A stretch of 64,000 bases of DNA from Actinacidiphila fildesensis. GTDB lineage: Bacteria > Actinomycetota > Actinomycetes > Streptomycetales > Streptomycetaceae. How positions within the stretch are numbered: position 1 is the first letter of the stretch; every line of letters begins with the position of its first letter. Below are positions 9,595 to 18,079 of the stretch, piece by piece. Location: the NCBI RefSeq assembly GCF_042652185.1, contig NZ_JBHSIX010000038.1; one strand, given 5' to 3'. The notes beneath the pieces were generated by a model. The model was not told the origin of the DNA. It made no database searches and saw only the letters and a list, made by a program, of their open reading frames with translations. A program made the position numbers and the translations under genes.

Positions 9595-9948
9595 ATGGAA
9601 CGTGTGCTGGGAATCGGTGGATATTTCCTGCGGGCAGCGGATCCGGCGGCTCTGGGCGCCTGGTATCGCGACTGCCTGGGCCTGGACGCAGATGAGAACG
9701 GCCTGTGGCGTCCGGGAGCCGGGCCGACGGTGTTCGCGACCTTCGAGTCCGAGACCGACTACTTCGGGTCCCGCGCCCAGCAGAGCATGCTCAACTTCCG
9801 GGTCGGCGACCTCGATGCGATGCTCGCTCAGTTGCGCGCCAAGGGAGCGGACGTGGCTCCGGAGACGCAGGACATGGCGGGTGTCGGCCGATTCGGCTGG
9901 GTCACCGATCCTGAGGGCAACCGGGTCGAGCTGTGGCAGCCCGCCTGA
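9595..9948 (+). CDS. VOC-superfamily (glyoxalase/bleomycin-resistance-like) protein
   Basis: A 117-residue single-domain protein covering the two beta-alpha-beta-beta-beta repeats of the vicinal oxygen chelate fold. The start YFLRAADPAALGAWYRDCLGL and the end FGWVTDPEGNRVELWQP are typical; the final acidic residue in RVELW is the usual metal ligand. Members are metal-dependent lyases, dioxygenases or drug-binding proteins, so the substrate is open. ATG 9595 has AGGA about 9 bases upstream. It stands alone and converges on the sigma-factor gene. Confidence 0.8.
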   Translation: MERVLGIGGYFLRAADPAALGAWYRDCLGLDADENGLWRPGAGPTVFATFESETDYFGSRAQQSMLNFRVGDLDAMLAQLRAKGADVAPETQDMAGVGRFGWVTDPEGNRVELWQPA

Positions 9949-10067
9949 CCGCGACTTCCGACAGGCGGTGACGTGCTGCTGCTGCTCCAGCCGTGGAAGT
10001 CGTACAGCCCGGGCAGGAGCGACGTGGCCCACTGGCTCGTCACCCGACGGTCACGCCGGAAGCGTCG

Positions 10068-11297
10068 CTACCCCAGCTGGTCGCGGCGGCGCGTCAGATA
10101 GGTGATCTCGGCGGTGTTGCCCGCCAGATCGATGGCCTTGTCGTAGGCCGCGCGTGACTGCTGACCGTAGCCCAGCCGGCGCAGCAGGTCGGCGCGCGTC
10201 GCGTGGTAGGCGTGATAGCCCGCCAGCTTGTCCTCGAGACGGTCGACGGCCGCCAGCGCCACCTGCGGGCCGTCGAGCTCGGCGACCGCGATGGCCCGGT
10301 TGAGGGCGACGATCGGCGAGGGGTCGAGGCGGACGAGCTGGTCGTAGAGGGCGACGACCTGCGACCAGTCGGTGTCGCGTACGCCGCGGGCGGAGGTGTG
10401 CACGGCGTTGATCGCCGCGAGGATCTGGTAGCGGCCCGGAGCCGCACCGGTCGCCAGGCGCTCGCGTACCAGCCGGTGGCCCTCGGTGATCAGCGCCGCG
10501 TCCCAGGCCCCACGGTCCTGCTCATCGAGGGCGATGAGTTCGCCGCTTCCCGAGACCCGGGCGGTACGGCGGGCCTCGATCAGAAGCATCAGCGCCAGCA
10601 GCCCGGCCACCTCACCGTCCTGCGGCATGAGGGCACGGATCAGGCGGGTGAGCCGGATCGCCTCGGCGGTCAGGTCGTGACGTACGGGGTCGGTGTCGGG
10701 GCCGGTCGCCAGGTAGCCCTCGTTGAAGACGAGGTAGAGAACGGCCAGTACGCCGGACACGCGTGCCGGGAGGTCCGCCGCGGACGGCACCCGGTAGGGG
10801 ATGCGAGCCGCCTTGATCTTGGCCTTCGCACGGGTGATCCGCTGGCCCATGGCGGTCTCCTGCACCAGGAAGGCACGGGCGATCTCGGTCGCGGTCAGAC
10901 CGCCGACCATGCGCAGTGTCAGCGCCACCCGAGTCTCCATCGCAAGCGCCGGGTGACAGCAGGTGAAGATCAGCCGTAGCCGCTCGTCGTCGATGAGGCC
11001 GGGAGGCTCGGGCGGGTCGTCGTACATCAGCTGAGCCTCCTTCTGCTTGTCGACGCGCTTGTTCTCGCGCCGGACCCGGTCGATGGCCTTGCGGCGGGCG
11101 GTGGTGGTCAGCCAGGCGCCGGGGTTGGGCGGCACGCCGTCGGCCGGCCACCGCTCGACGGCGGTCGCGAACGCCTCGGCCGCCGCCTCCTCGGCGATGT
11201 CGAGGTCGCCGAATCGTCCGGTCAGGGCGGCGACCACCCGGGCCCACTCCTCGTGGTGGGCCCGGCTGATCGCCTCCCGGACGTCGGTCACGCTCAC
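10068..11297 (-). CDS. ECF42-type RNA polymerase sigma factor
   Basis: 409 residues, much longer than ordinary ECF sigma factors. The N-terminal half holds sigma regions 2 and 4 (DIAEEAAAEAFATAVERWP, then LTATEIARAFLVQETAMGQR). The C-terminal ~200 residues are the helical, TPR-like extension of the ECF42 group (LAVLYLVFNEGY, then AINAVH and LDPSPIVALNRAIA). The GTG start at 11297 overlaps the TGA of the upstream DGPF gene (GTGA), so the two are translationally coupled, the standard ECF42 arrangement. A strand-wide open frame continues upstream, but the overlap and family length fix the start. No anti-sigma factor is seen; in this group the C-terminal extension is thought to control activity. 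Confidence 0.9.
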   Translation of the reverse strand: MSVTDVREAISRAHHEEWARVVAALTGRFGDLDIAEEAAAEAFATAVERWPADGVPPNPGAWLTTTARRKAIDRVRRENKRVDKQKEAQLMYDDPPEPPGLIDDERLRLIFTCCHPALAMETRVALTLRMVGGLTATEIARAFLVQETAMGQRITRAKAKIKAARIPYRVPSAADLPARVSGVLAVLYLVFNEGYLATGPDTDPVRHDLTAEAIRLTRLIRALMPQDGEVAGLLALMLLIEARRTARVSGSGELIALDEQDRGAWDAALITEGHRLVRERLATGAAPGRYQILAAINAVHTSARGVRDTDWSQVVALYDQLVRLDPSPIVALNRAIAVAELDGPQVALAAVDRLEDKLAGYHAYHATRADLLRRLGYGQQSRAAYDKAIDLAGNTAEITYLTRRRDQLG

Positions 11298-11620
11298 AGG
11301 AACGGCCGCACCTCGGTCTTCCGGTTGCAGGCCTTCGACCCCTCGGCCGCCAGCTTGAGCGCCACGTCGAGGTCGGGCGCTTCGATGATCCAGAAGCCGA
11401 TCAGGAACTCCTTCGACTCGACGAAGGGCCCGTCGGTGAACAACGCCTCCGCTCCGCGGTTGTCGATCACCGTGGCCGTGTCGGGCCCGCCGAGGCCGCC
11501 GGCGAAGACCCAGTGACCGTCGGCCTGGAGGCGCTCGTTGAACACGTCGATCGCAGCGTCCTCGTCCGGGGTGGCGAGGTTGTCGGTCGTGTCGGTGATC
11601 ACGGAAACCAGATACTGCAT
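11294..11620 (-). CDS. DGPF/YCII-related protein, partner of the ECF42 sigma factor
   Basis: A 108-residue ferredoxin-like-fold protein of the YCII-related family. It contains the DGPF signature itself (FTDGPFVESKEFLIGFWII) and the N-terminal MQYLVSV strand. ATG 11620 has AGGAGA about 10 bases upstream. It is the first gene of a two-gene operon with the ECF42 sigma factor, which normally controls DGPF genes. Its biochemical role is unknown in the family. Confidence 0.88.
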   Translation of the reverse strand: MQYLVSVITDTTDNLATPDEDAAIDVFNERLQADGHWVFAGGLGGPDTATVIDNRGAEALFTDGPFVESKEFLIGFWIIEAPDLDVALKLAAEGSKACNRKTEVRPFL

Positions 11621-11995
11621 CTCGCACCATCTCCTGCGCTTCGGCGACGCCCCTCCCGGGCGACCGCTCACCCTTACTACGAACAGCTCCGCCCCGATCC
11701 GACACCGCCGCACGGATTTCTTTCACGGGCTTCCCGGTACTTCGGACGGTGAGCGATCCGACTCGGCGAAGCCATCGCTGGAGACCTGCACCAGCGTAGG
11801 CACGGCGGGCGGCTTTCGCAGTGGTGCGCGCCGGACCTCGACCCGCCGATCGTGGGTCCCCTGGGGGCTGTGTTGCGTGTGTGACGGCATAGGGTTGCCG
11901 GGTGTCGGCTACCTCACAGGGTGCCTGGGTGCGCACGGCGTCCGGGGAACCGATGATTGCTCTTCCGGGACGGGGGCCGGACCAGGGAGGCGAGG
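11621..11995. other. Divergent intergenic region
   Basis: Control region between the DGPF-sigma operon (leftward) and the GAF-phosphatase gene (rightward). Frames that cross it are shadows without ribosome sites. I see no clear repeat or hairpin. Confidence 0.4.
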
Positions 11996-13396
11996 GTGCG
12001 TTCCACAGCAGCGGGCACCGGCCCGGGCGAAGGTGAGACGGTGCTTGCGTCGGCCTTCGACAACGCCGATGCCCTGCGTGCACTGCTGGCCGACCGGGCG
12101 CGGCTGGCGCTGCTGGACGAGGCCACGGAGCAGATCGGGACCAGCCTGGACCTGGACGTCACCTGCGCGGAACTGGCGCGGTTCGCGGTCCCGCGCTTCG
12201 CGGACCTGGCGAGTGTCGAGATCCTGCCCCCAGAGGCGCTTCCGGCCGGGCTGACCGTCGGGGCCGGCCCGCTGCGGGTGCGGCGCACCGCCCTGGAGGC
12301 GGTTCCGGGACTGCGTCACGGCATGGAGACCCTTGCGCCGGCCGCGGAGTGGGTGCGTCATCTGCCCAGGTGCCCGACCGCGCAGTGCCTGGAGAGCGGC
12401 CAGGCCTTCCTGAGCCACGACAGGACCGGCGGACAGGGAGCCGGCGCCGGCGAGGACTGGTCCTGCGAGCTCGGGGGCGGCGTCGGTGCCGCGTCGGTGC
12501 TCGTCGTCCCGCTGCGGGCCGGCGGCCGGCTCATCGGTGTCCTGTCGCTGCTCAGATCCCCACCCAGTGCCGCCTTCGACGACGACGCCGCCACTGTGCA
12601 AGCGGTCGCGGACCGGGCGGCCCGGAGCATGGACAACGCTCGGCGCTACGCCGTGGCGCAGGACCTGACGATGGAGTTGCAGGGGGCGCTGCTGGCCGAC
12701 CCGGGCAGCCCGCACGCGAATCTGGAGCTGGCCTCCCGGTATCTGCCCTGCGGTACGTCCGCGATGGTGGGCGGCGACTGGTTCGAGACCATCCGCCTGT
12801 CCTTCGGCCGCACCCTGCTGGTCATCGGCGACGTCATGGGCCACGGGGTGGAGACGGCCGTCGACATGAATGCCTACCGCATGCTGCTGCGCTACGTAGC
12901 GGCCACCGACCTGCCGCCGCACCGTATCCTGCGGCAACTGGACCACTTGACCTCGCAGAGCGACGCCACCCGCCCCGCCACCTGTCTGCTCGCCCTGGTG
13001 GAACCGGCACGTCATCGGTGCACCTTCGCCAGCGCCGGGCACCCGCCGCCCACTCTGCTCCGCCCGGACGGGCCGGCGGAACTGCTGGCCGTTCCCACCG
13101 GGCCACCGCTGGGAACGGGTCTGGGCGAGTACCAGGCGGTGGTCCACTCACTGGACCCCGAGCAGATGCTGCTGCTCTACACCGACGGTCTGGTCGAGCG
13201 GCGCACCGAGGACATCGACGCCTCCCTTGCCCGACTCACCCGCCTGCGCCGCCCGCGCCCGGGCGAGTCCCTGGAGGACCTGCTGGACCATGTTCTGACC
13301 ACGGTCGCACCCACTACGCCCGACGACGACATCGCGGTCCTCGCCGCGCGCGTCCACGAACAGCCGGGACCACAGGATGTTACGAGGGCGGGGTAG
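11996..13396 (+). CDS. GAF-domain PP2C/SpoIIE-type serine phosphatase
   Basis: About 466 residues. A GAF-like sensor (about 30-200) precedes a SpoIIE/RsbU-type PP2C domain (about 225-455). The PP2C motifs are visible: GGDWFETI, VIGDVMGHG, FASAGHPPP, LLLYTDGLVERR and TPDDDIAVL. Such proteins dephosphorylate anti-sigma-factor antagonists and so release alternative sigma factors in response to a signal bound by the GAF domain. GTG 11996 is chosen because GGGAGG lies 5 bases upstream; a TTG start at 11957 is weaker. No antagonist or anti-sigma gene is adjacent, so its partner must be elsewhere. Confidence 0.88.
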   Translation: MRSTAAGTGPGEGETVLASAFDNADALRALLADRARLALLDEATEQIGTSLDLDVTCAELARFAVPRFADLASVEILPPEALPAGLTVGAGPLRVRRTALEAVPGLRHGMETLAPAAEWVRHLPRCPTAQCLESGQAFLSHDRTGGQGAGAGEDWSCELGGGVGAASVLVVPLRAGGRLIGVLSLLRSPPSAAFDDDAATVQAVADRAARSMDNARRYAVAQDLTMELQGALLADPGSPHANLELASRYLPCGTSAMVGGDWFETIRLSFGRTLLVIGDVMGHGVETAVDMNAYRMLLRYVAATDLPPHRILRQLDHLTSQSDATRPATCLLALVEPARHRCTFASAGHPPPTLLRPDGPAELLAVPTGPPLGTGLGEYQAVVHSLDPEQMLLLYTDGLVERRTEDIDASLARLTRLRRPRPGESLEDLLDHVLTTVAPTTPDDDIAVLAARVHEQPGPQDVTRAG

Positions 13397-13429
13397 CGGC
13401 ACCGGGGGCAAACGGTCGATCATGTGGGC

Positions 13430-13807
13430 ATGGCATCTGCGCGTCGCGCTATGGAAGACCTGATGACGTGGCCGGGCCTGTCCGCGGCCCCGGCCCGGTG
13501 CGGTACGGGGACGGCTGTGCTGGCCGACGGGGCGGAGATCGTCCACTTCCATTCCGAGCGACAGGCCGACCTGGGCCGACCGGCGATCGAGCGCCTGCAC
13601 GAGGAACTGGGGCACTCCACCGCGCTGCGCCTGCTTCCGGGTTCGGGGTGGGTGACCGTGGTGCTGGGGGGCGACAGGGACGCGGACCTGTTGATCACCT
13701 TGGCCAGCGTCGCGCTGCGGGCGCAAACCCACCGTGCGGCCGGTGGCGGCGCGGGGGAATGCAACCTGGGCCGCATCTCGATCATCCACACGGGGCACGT
13801 CGCGTAA
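13430..13807 (+). CDS. Luciferase-domain (DUF5519-like) protein
   Basis: A 125-residue protein (127 from GTG 13424) with the pattern of the small luciferase-domain family of streptomycetes: MTWPGL, then TAVLADGAEIVHFHSERQADL, then a conserved region ending LLITLASVALRAQ. Despite the name, members are not known to emit light and no substrate is established. It follows the phosphatase gene after 34 bases and may be co-transcribed. Neither start has a convincing ribosome site. Confidence 0.65.
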   Translation: MASARRAMEDLMTWPGLSAAPARCGTGTAVLADGAEIVHFHSERQADLGRPAIERLHEELGHSTALRLLPGSGWVTVVLGGDRDADLLITLASVALRAQTHRAAGGGAGECNLGRISIIHTGHVA

Positions 13808-14101
13808 CAGGCCACGCCGCCTGCCGGCCGGTCCTGATCAGCGCCACGCCCGCGCAACTCTCAACCACCACCGCCACGCGGCCTGACACCACGCCACGGC
13901 CGGGCGGCGCCGGATCAGGACGGCGGTCCGATCCGGCGCCGCGCGCCCGTCAGCTCGACCTCTGCCCGGTGCGGCCCCGACTTGTGTGCCGGGTTGCCTG
14001 CTGGTCTCCTGGTCGGCAGCGAACACATACCGTCGTGCCGTACGCCACCGACCGGCGAAGACCTGCAGAACCCCGGCAGAACCCCAGGAGAACCCCCCGC
14101 C

Positions 14102-16510
14102 ATGACCACAGCCGCTCCACTCGGGGACCGTGCCGAATCCAGCGGATCGGACCCCTACGGCGTGCTGGGCGAGGTGGAGGACCGCCTGCTCTGGCTGTCC
14201 AGCTCGATCGTGCACCACGCGAACCGGGTGCGTCCCAATCCGTCCGGACTCAAGGTCGGCGGCCACCAGGCGTCGTGCGCCTCCATGGTGTCGATCATGA
14301 CCTCGCTGTGGTTCCGCCATCTGCGCCCGCAGGACCAGGTGTCGGTGAAGCCGCACGCCTCGCCGGTGCTGCACGCCATCAACTACCTGCTCGGCGAGCT
14401 GCCGGAGGCGTATCTGCCGACGCTGCGGGAACTGGGCGGCCTGCAGAGCTACCCGAGCCGGTCCAAGGACCCCGACCCGGTCGACTACTCCACCGGATCG
14501 GTGGGCATCGGCGCGACCGCGACGATCTGGGGCGCGCTGGCCCGCCGCTACGTCCGGGACGGCGCGGATGCCGGGACCCGCACGGGTCCGGGCGACGCGG
14601 CCAGGCCGGAAGCGGAGAGCGGGGTGACCGCGGCCGACGGCGGATTCGCCGGTCGGCAGTACGCGCTGGTGGGCGACGCCGAGTTGGACGAGGGCGCGGT
14701 GTGGGAGGCGGTACTCGACCCGGCGGTGGCCGGACTCGGTGAGCTGGTGTGGATCGTCGATCTCAACCGCCAGTCGCTGGACCGCGTCGTGCCGCTGGCC
14801 ACCGCGGACCGACTGCGCGGGATGTTCGCGGCGGCCGGCTGGCAGGTCCTGGAGGTCAAGTACGGACGAGCGCTGGAGGAGCTGTTCGCCCGGCCCGGTG
14901 GCGACGCGCTGCGCGCCCGTCTGGACGCGATGACGAACGCCGAGTACCAGCGGCTGCTGCGCTGTTCCGCACTGGAGCTGCGCAGCCGCCTGCCCGGTAC
15001 GGGACCGGGTGCGGCCGGGATCGCCGAACTCCTCGCAGAACTGGCGGACGAGGAGCTCGTCACGGCCGTCCGGAACCTCGGCGGCCACGACCTGGCCATG
15101 CTGGACGCCGCTCTGTCCGCGGTCGACGACACCCGGCCGACGGTGATCCTGGCGTACACCGTCAAGGGCTACGGCCTCCCGGTCCAGGGCCACCCCCAGA
15201 ACCACTCCTCACTGCTCACCCAGGAGCAGATGGACCAGCTGGCCGAGCAGTTGGGCTGCGATACCGCCCGACCCTGGGCGGACTTCGCGCTCGGCTCCGC
15301 GGCGGCGGGGCTGTGCGCAGAAACGGCCGAGCGGCTGCGTCGCGACGCCCCGGTGCTCCAGCCGCCGCCCGCGCTGCCCACCGACATCGGCCGCACCCCC
15401 ACGGGCTCCGGCACCACCCAGGCGGCGCTCGGCCGGGCGCTGCTCGATCTGACCCGGCAGGCGCCCGAGGCCGCCGCGCGGGTGGTGACGGTCAGCCCGG
15501 ACGTCAGCTCCTCCACCAACCTGGGCGGTTGGGTGAACAAGGTCGGCGTGTGGTCGGTGGCCGAGCGCACGGACTGGTTCGCGGACGACCCGGAGACCAT
15601 CCTGCACTGGCGGGAGAAGCCGACCGGCCAGCACATCGAGCTGGGTATCGCGGAGACGAACCTGGTCGGTCTGCTCGGCGAACTGGGCGCCACCTGGAGC
15701 CGCTGGGGCCGGCCGCTGCTGCCGATCGGCGTGCTCTACGACCCCTTCGTGCAGCGCGCCCTGGAACCGTGGTCGTTCGGCATCTACGCCGGCGGCCAGT
15801 CGATCCTGGTCGGCACGCCGTCCGGGGTGACGCTGGCGCCGGAGGGCGGCGCCCACCAGTCGATCACCACGCCATCGGTGGGCCTCGAACAGCCCGGTTG
15901 CACGACGTGGGAACCGGCCTTCGCCATCGACGTCGAGTGGGCCCTGCTCGCGGCGCTGGCCCAGCTGGGCCGCTCGGACGGCGAGTCGGCGTATCTGCGG
16001 CTGTCCACCCGGTCCGTCGACCAGTCGCTGGCCGCGGTGCCCACCGATCCCGCCGCCCGGGAGCGCCGCCGCCGGCAAGTGGTGGCCGGCGCCTACCCAA
16101 TGCGGCGCGTCGCGGGCGCGGAGGTCACCATCGCGGCGATGGGCGCGATGGTGACCGAGGCCCTGACCGCCGCGGACCGGCTCGCGGCGCAGGGTGTCGC
16201 CGCGGACGTCGTCTGCGTGACCAGCCCCGACCTGCTCTTCCGGGCGCAGGGTTCCCGTACCGGACAGGACCCGGAGTCCGCCGACTGGATCCTCGACCAG
16301 GCCTTCCCCCGCGCCCGTGCGACCCCTCTGGTCACCGTGCTGGACGGCCACCCGCACACCCTGGCGTTCCTCGCCACGATCCACCAGGTGCCGGTACGCA
16401 CCCTGGGCGTGACCCGCTTCGGGCAGTCCGGCTCCCTGGAGGACGTCTACCGCTACCACGGAATCGACACCGACAGCATCATCCGGGCCGCCCTCGACCT
16501 CACCCGGTAG
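14102..16510 (+). CDS. Transketolase/pyruvate dehydrogenase E1-like enzyme (AceE type)
   Basis: 802 residues, thiamine-diphosphate dependent. The N-terminal half is E1-alpha-like, with HASPVLHAINYLLGEL and the cofactor motif GDAELDEG followed by LNRQSLD (in the E. coli enzyme GDGEMDE with a downstream NLQRLD). The C-terminal half has the pyrimidine-binding region (GIAETNLVGLLGELG) and the transketolase C-domain. It is shorter than AceE (about 890). Members are annotated as E1-like or transketolase-like; true pyruvate oxidation is not proven. It has no dihydrolipoyl acyltransferase neighbour. ATG 14102 follows AGGAGA. Confidence 0.82.
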   Translation: MTTAAPLGDRAESSGSDPYGVLGEVEDRLLWLSSSIVHHANRVRPNPSGLKVGGHQASCASMVSIMTSLWFRHLRPQDQVSVKPHASPVLHAINYLLGELPEAYLPTLRELGGLQSYPSRSKDPDPVDYSTGSVGIGATATIWGALARRYVRDGADAGTRTGPGDAARPEAESGVTAADGGFAGRQYALVGDAELDEGAVWEAVLDPAVAGLGELVWIVDLNRQSLDRVVPLATADRLRGMFAAAGWQVLEVKYGRALEELFARPGGDALRARLDAMTNAEYQRLLRCSALELRSRLPGTGPGAAGIAELLAELADEELVTAVRNLGGHDLAMLDAALSAVDDTRPTVILAYTVKGYGLPVQGHPQNHSSLLTQEQMDQLAEQLGCDTARPWADFALGSAAAGLCAETAERLRRDAPVLQPPPALPTDIGRTPTGSGTTQAALGRALLDLTRQAPEAAARVVTVSPDVSSSTNLGGWVNKVGVWSVAERTDWFADDPETILHWREKPTGQHIELGIAETNLVGLLGELGATWSRWGRPLLPIGVLYDPFVQRALEPWSFGIYAGGQSILVGTPSGVTLAPEGGAHQSITTPSVGLEQPGCTTWEPAFAIDVEWALLAALAQLGRSDGESAYLRLSTRSVDQSLAAVPTDPAARERRRRQVVAGAYPMRRVAGAEVTIAAMGAMVTEALTAADRLAAQGVAADVVCVTSPDLLFRAQGSRTGQDPESADWILDQAFPRARATPLVTVLDGHPHTLAFLATIHQVPVRTLGVTRFGQSGSLEDVYRYHGIDTDSIIRAALDLTR

Positions 16511-16630
16511 CCCGGGGCCCGCGGGGACGGGCACGCCTTCGCCCTGCACAATGCTGATGCCGGCTCCGCGCCATCGTCAGCCGGGCCAACGTCGTATGAC
16601 ACCGCATGACACCGCATGAAGGCAGAGAAG

Positions 16631-17059
16631 ATGACCCCACAGACCGACCGCGTCGACCATGAACTGATCGAGGCCGCGGCGCACGTCGCGGCCACACGCT
16701 GCCGGGGCGACAACCACACCATGGCGGCTGCGGCCCGCGCCCGGGACGGCCGGATCGTCACTGGGGTGAATGCCTACCACTTCACCGGCGGCCCCTGCGC
16801 AGAGCTGGTCGTCATCGGTGCCGCGGCCGCGCAGGGCGCCTACGAGCTGGACACCATCGTCGCCGTGGGAGACCGCGACCGCGGAGTGGTGCCTCCGTGC
16901 GGCCGCTGCCGCCAGGTCCTTCTCGACTACTTCCCGGCCCTCGACGTCATCGTGGGCACTAGTGACGGCCTCCGGACCATCCCCATCACCGGCCTGCTTC
17001 CCGAAAGCTACATCTGGTCGGACCACCAGCTCGACGCCGCGCACAGCGCGCAGCCGTAG
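16631..17059 (+). CDS. Blasticidin-S-deaminase-like cytidine deaminase
   Basis: 142 residues from ATG 16631 (AAGG 8 bases upstream; ATG 16616 is an alternative). The zinc site is complete: catalytic Glu in GPCAELVV and two Cys in PPCGRCRQVL. From memory, the run VYHFTGGPCAELVV, the CGRCRQVLLD block and the ending ELLPSGYVW of fungal blasticidin-S deaminase are closely matched here by AYHFTGGPCAELVV, CGRCRQVLLD and GLLPESYIW. The family hydrolyses the cytosine amino group; a resistance role against cytosine-nucleoside antibiotics is likely but the substrate is untested. Two copies of ATGACACCGC precede it. Confidence 0.82.
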   Translation: MTPQTDRVDHELIEAAAHVAATRCRGDNHTMAAAARARDGRIVTGVNAYHFTGGPCAELVVIGAAAAQGAYELDTIVAVGDRDRGVVPPCGRCRQVLLDYFPALDVIVGTSDGLRTIPITGLLPESYIWSDHQLDAAHSAQP

Positions 17060-17368
17060 GTTCATATCGGGGCGTCCCGACGGTGCGAAGGGCCTTCGCA
17101 GGCGAAAGCCTGCGGGGGCCCTTTCTGCGTTCCCGACCTCGGTCGGTGTCGTGAATTGTTCGCTCGTGACAGTGATTCCGGTATCGATGGTGCTCTGTCC
17201 GAGAACATCCAGGATCGTCCGAAAAGCTGCTCGACCCAGGGCGGAACATCCGAGAGTTTTGGCATCGAAGACGGAAGCCGGCTTCTCCGAGTCATCACCT
17301 GATCTACGGACAGCAAGGATCGGCCCGTAGCCACCACACCAGTGGCATCAGCGAAGGAGCACTTCATC
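17060..17368. other. Intergenic region with a terminator
   Basis: Holds the deaminase terminator at 17090-17121 and then about 240 bases of somewhat AT-richer DNA forming the promoter region of the secreted lectin. No gene is seen in it. Confidence 0.4.
17090..17121 (+). terminator. Terminator with GAAA tetraloop
   Basis: GGGCC..CGCAGGC, loop GAAA, GCCTGCG..GGCCC, followed by TTTCTG. The stem has an internal TT/GG mismatch. It lies 30 bases after the deaminase stop. Confidence 0.8.
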
Positions 17369-17881
17369 ATGGCGTGGAATCACGTCCAGCGTATGGCCGC
17401 CCTCGCGGTCGGCGTTGCCTCCCTCATCGGGGGCGGTCTCGTAGCGGCCGCACCGGCCGGCGCTCAGGTCAAGCTCGTCGGCCCGGCCGTCGCGGTGGCC
17501 GGCGGCTACTTCGTCAACGTCGACAGCGGCAAGTGCCTGGACGCCGTGTGGAGCCATAGCAACGGCACCTCGGTGACGCAGTGGGACTGCTACGGCGGCG
17601 CGACTCAGCAGTGGAGCTGGAACGGCCAGGAGATCGTGAACACCGACAGCGGCAAGTGCCTGGACGCCGTGTGGAGTCACAGCAACGGCACGGCCGTGAC
17701 GCAGTGGGACTGCTACGGCGGCGCTACCCAACTGTGGACGCTGCGGCTGGTGAACGGCGGATACGAGGTCGTGAACGTGGACAGCGCGAAGTGTCTGGAC
17801 GCCGTGTGGAGCCACAGCAACGGCACCGTCGTGAACCAGTGGGACTGCTACGGAGGTGCGACCCAGCTCTGGCACGGGTGA
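17369..17881 (+). CDS. Secreted ricin-type beta-trefoil lectin with three near-identical repeats
   Basis: 170 residues. A Sec signal peptide (residues 1 to about 32, ending APAGAQ) is followed by a single trefoil domain. The three subdomains each carry CLDAVWSHSNGT, QWDCYGGATQ and a QxW motif (QQW, QLW, QLW), so they are far more alike than is usual for trefoils. The matching DNA repeats start at 17522, 17645 and 17780. Such domains bind galactose-type or other sugars; a free-standing secreted one probably acts as a lectin or a binding module. ATG 17369 has AAGGAG 9 bases upstream. Hairpins flank the gene on both sides, so it is monocistronic. Confidence 0.9.
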   Translation: MAWNHVQRMAALAVGVASLIGGGLVAAAPAGAQVKLVGPAVAVAGGYFVNVDSGKCLDAVWSHSNGTSVTQWDCYGGATQQWSWNGQEIVNTDSGKCLDAVWSHSNGTAVTQWDCYGGATQLWTLRLVNGGYEVVNVDSAKCLDAVWSHSNGTVVNQWDCYGGATQLWHG

Positions 17882-17890
17882 CAACCTGAG

Positions 17891-17929
17891 CAGTGGCCGT
17901 CATCGGTCGGCGACCGATGACGGCCACTG
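17891..17929 (+). terminator. Strong terminator hairpin after the lectin gene
   Basis: Perfect 17-base stem CAGTGGCCGTCATCGGT / ACCGATGACGGCCACTG with a 5-base loop, 9 bases after the stop. There is no T-run, as is common for streptomycete terminators. Confidence 0.85.
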
Positions 17930-18079
17930 CGCGTCGCTGTCGAGTTGACGTCCCGCACGGCAACGGGGCCGACTTCAGCACTCGGCCGGCCATGCCCGTA
18001 ACCTCGTCGGGAACGCCAGGGAACGCACTGGTATGCCACGAAGTCGGCCCCTTGTGGAGCCGTCGGCAGGAGGGCTGTT

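Noticed and set aside
10068..12083. 671-codon frame extending the ECF42 sigma factor upstream
   Set aside because: The upstream part overlaps the DGPF gene on the same strand in another frame; the GTGA overlap and family length give 409 residues.
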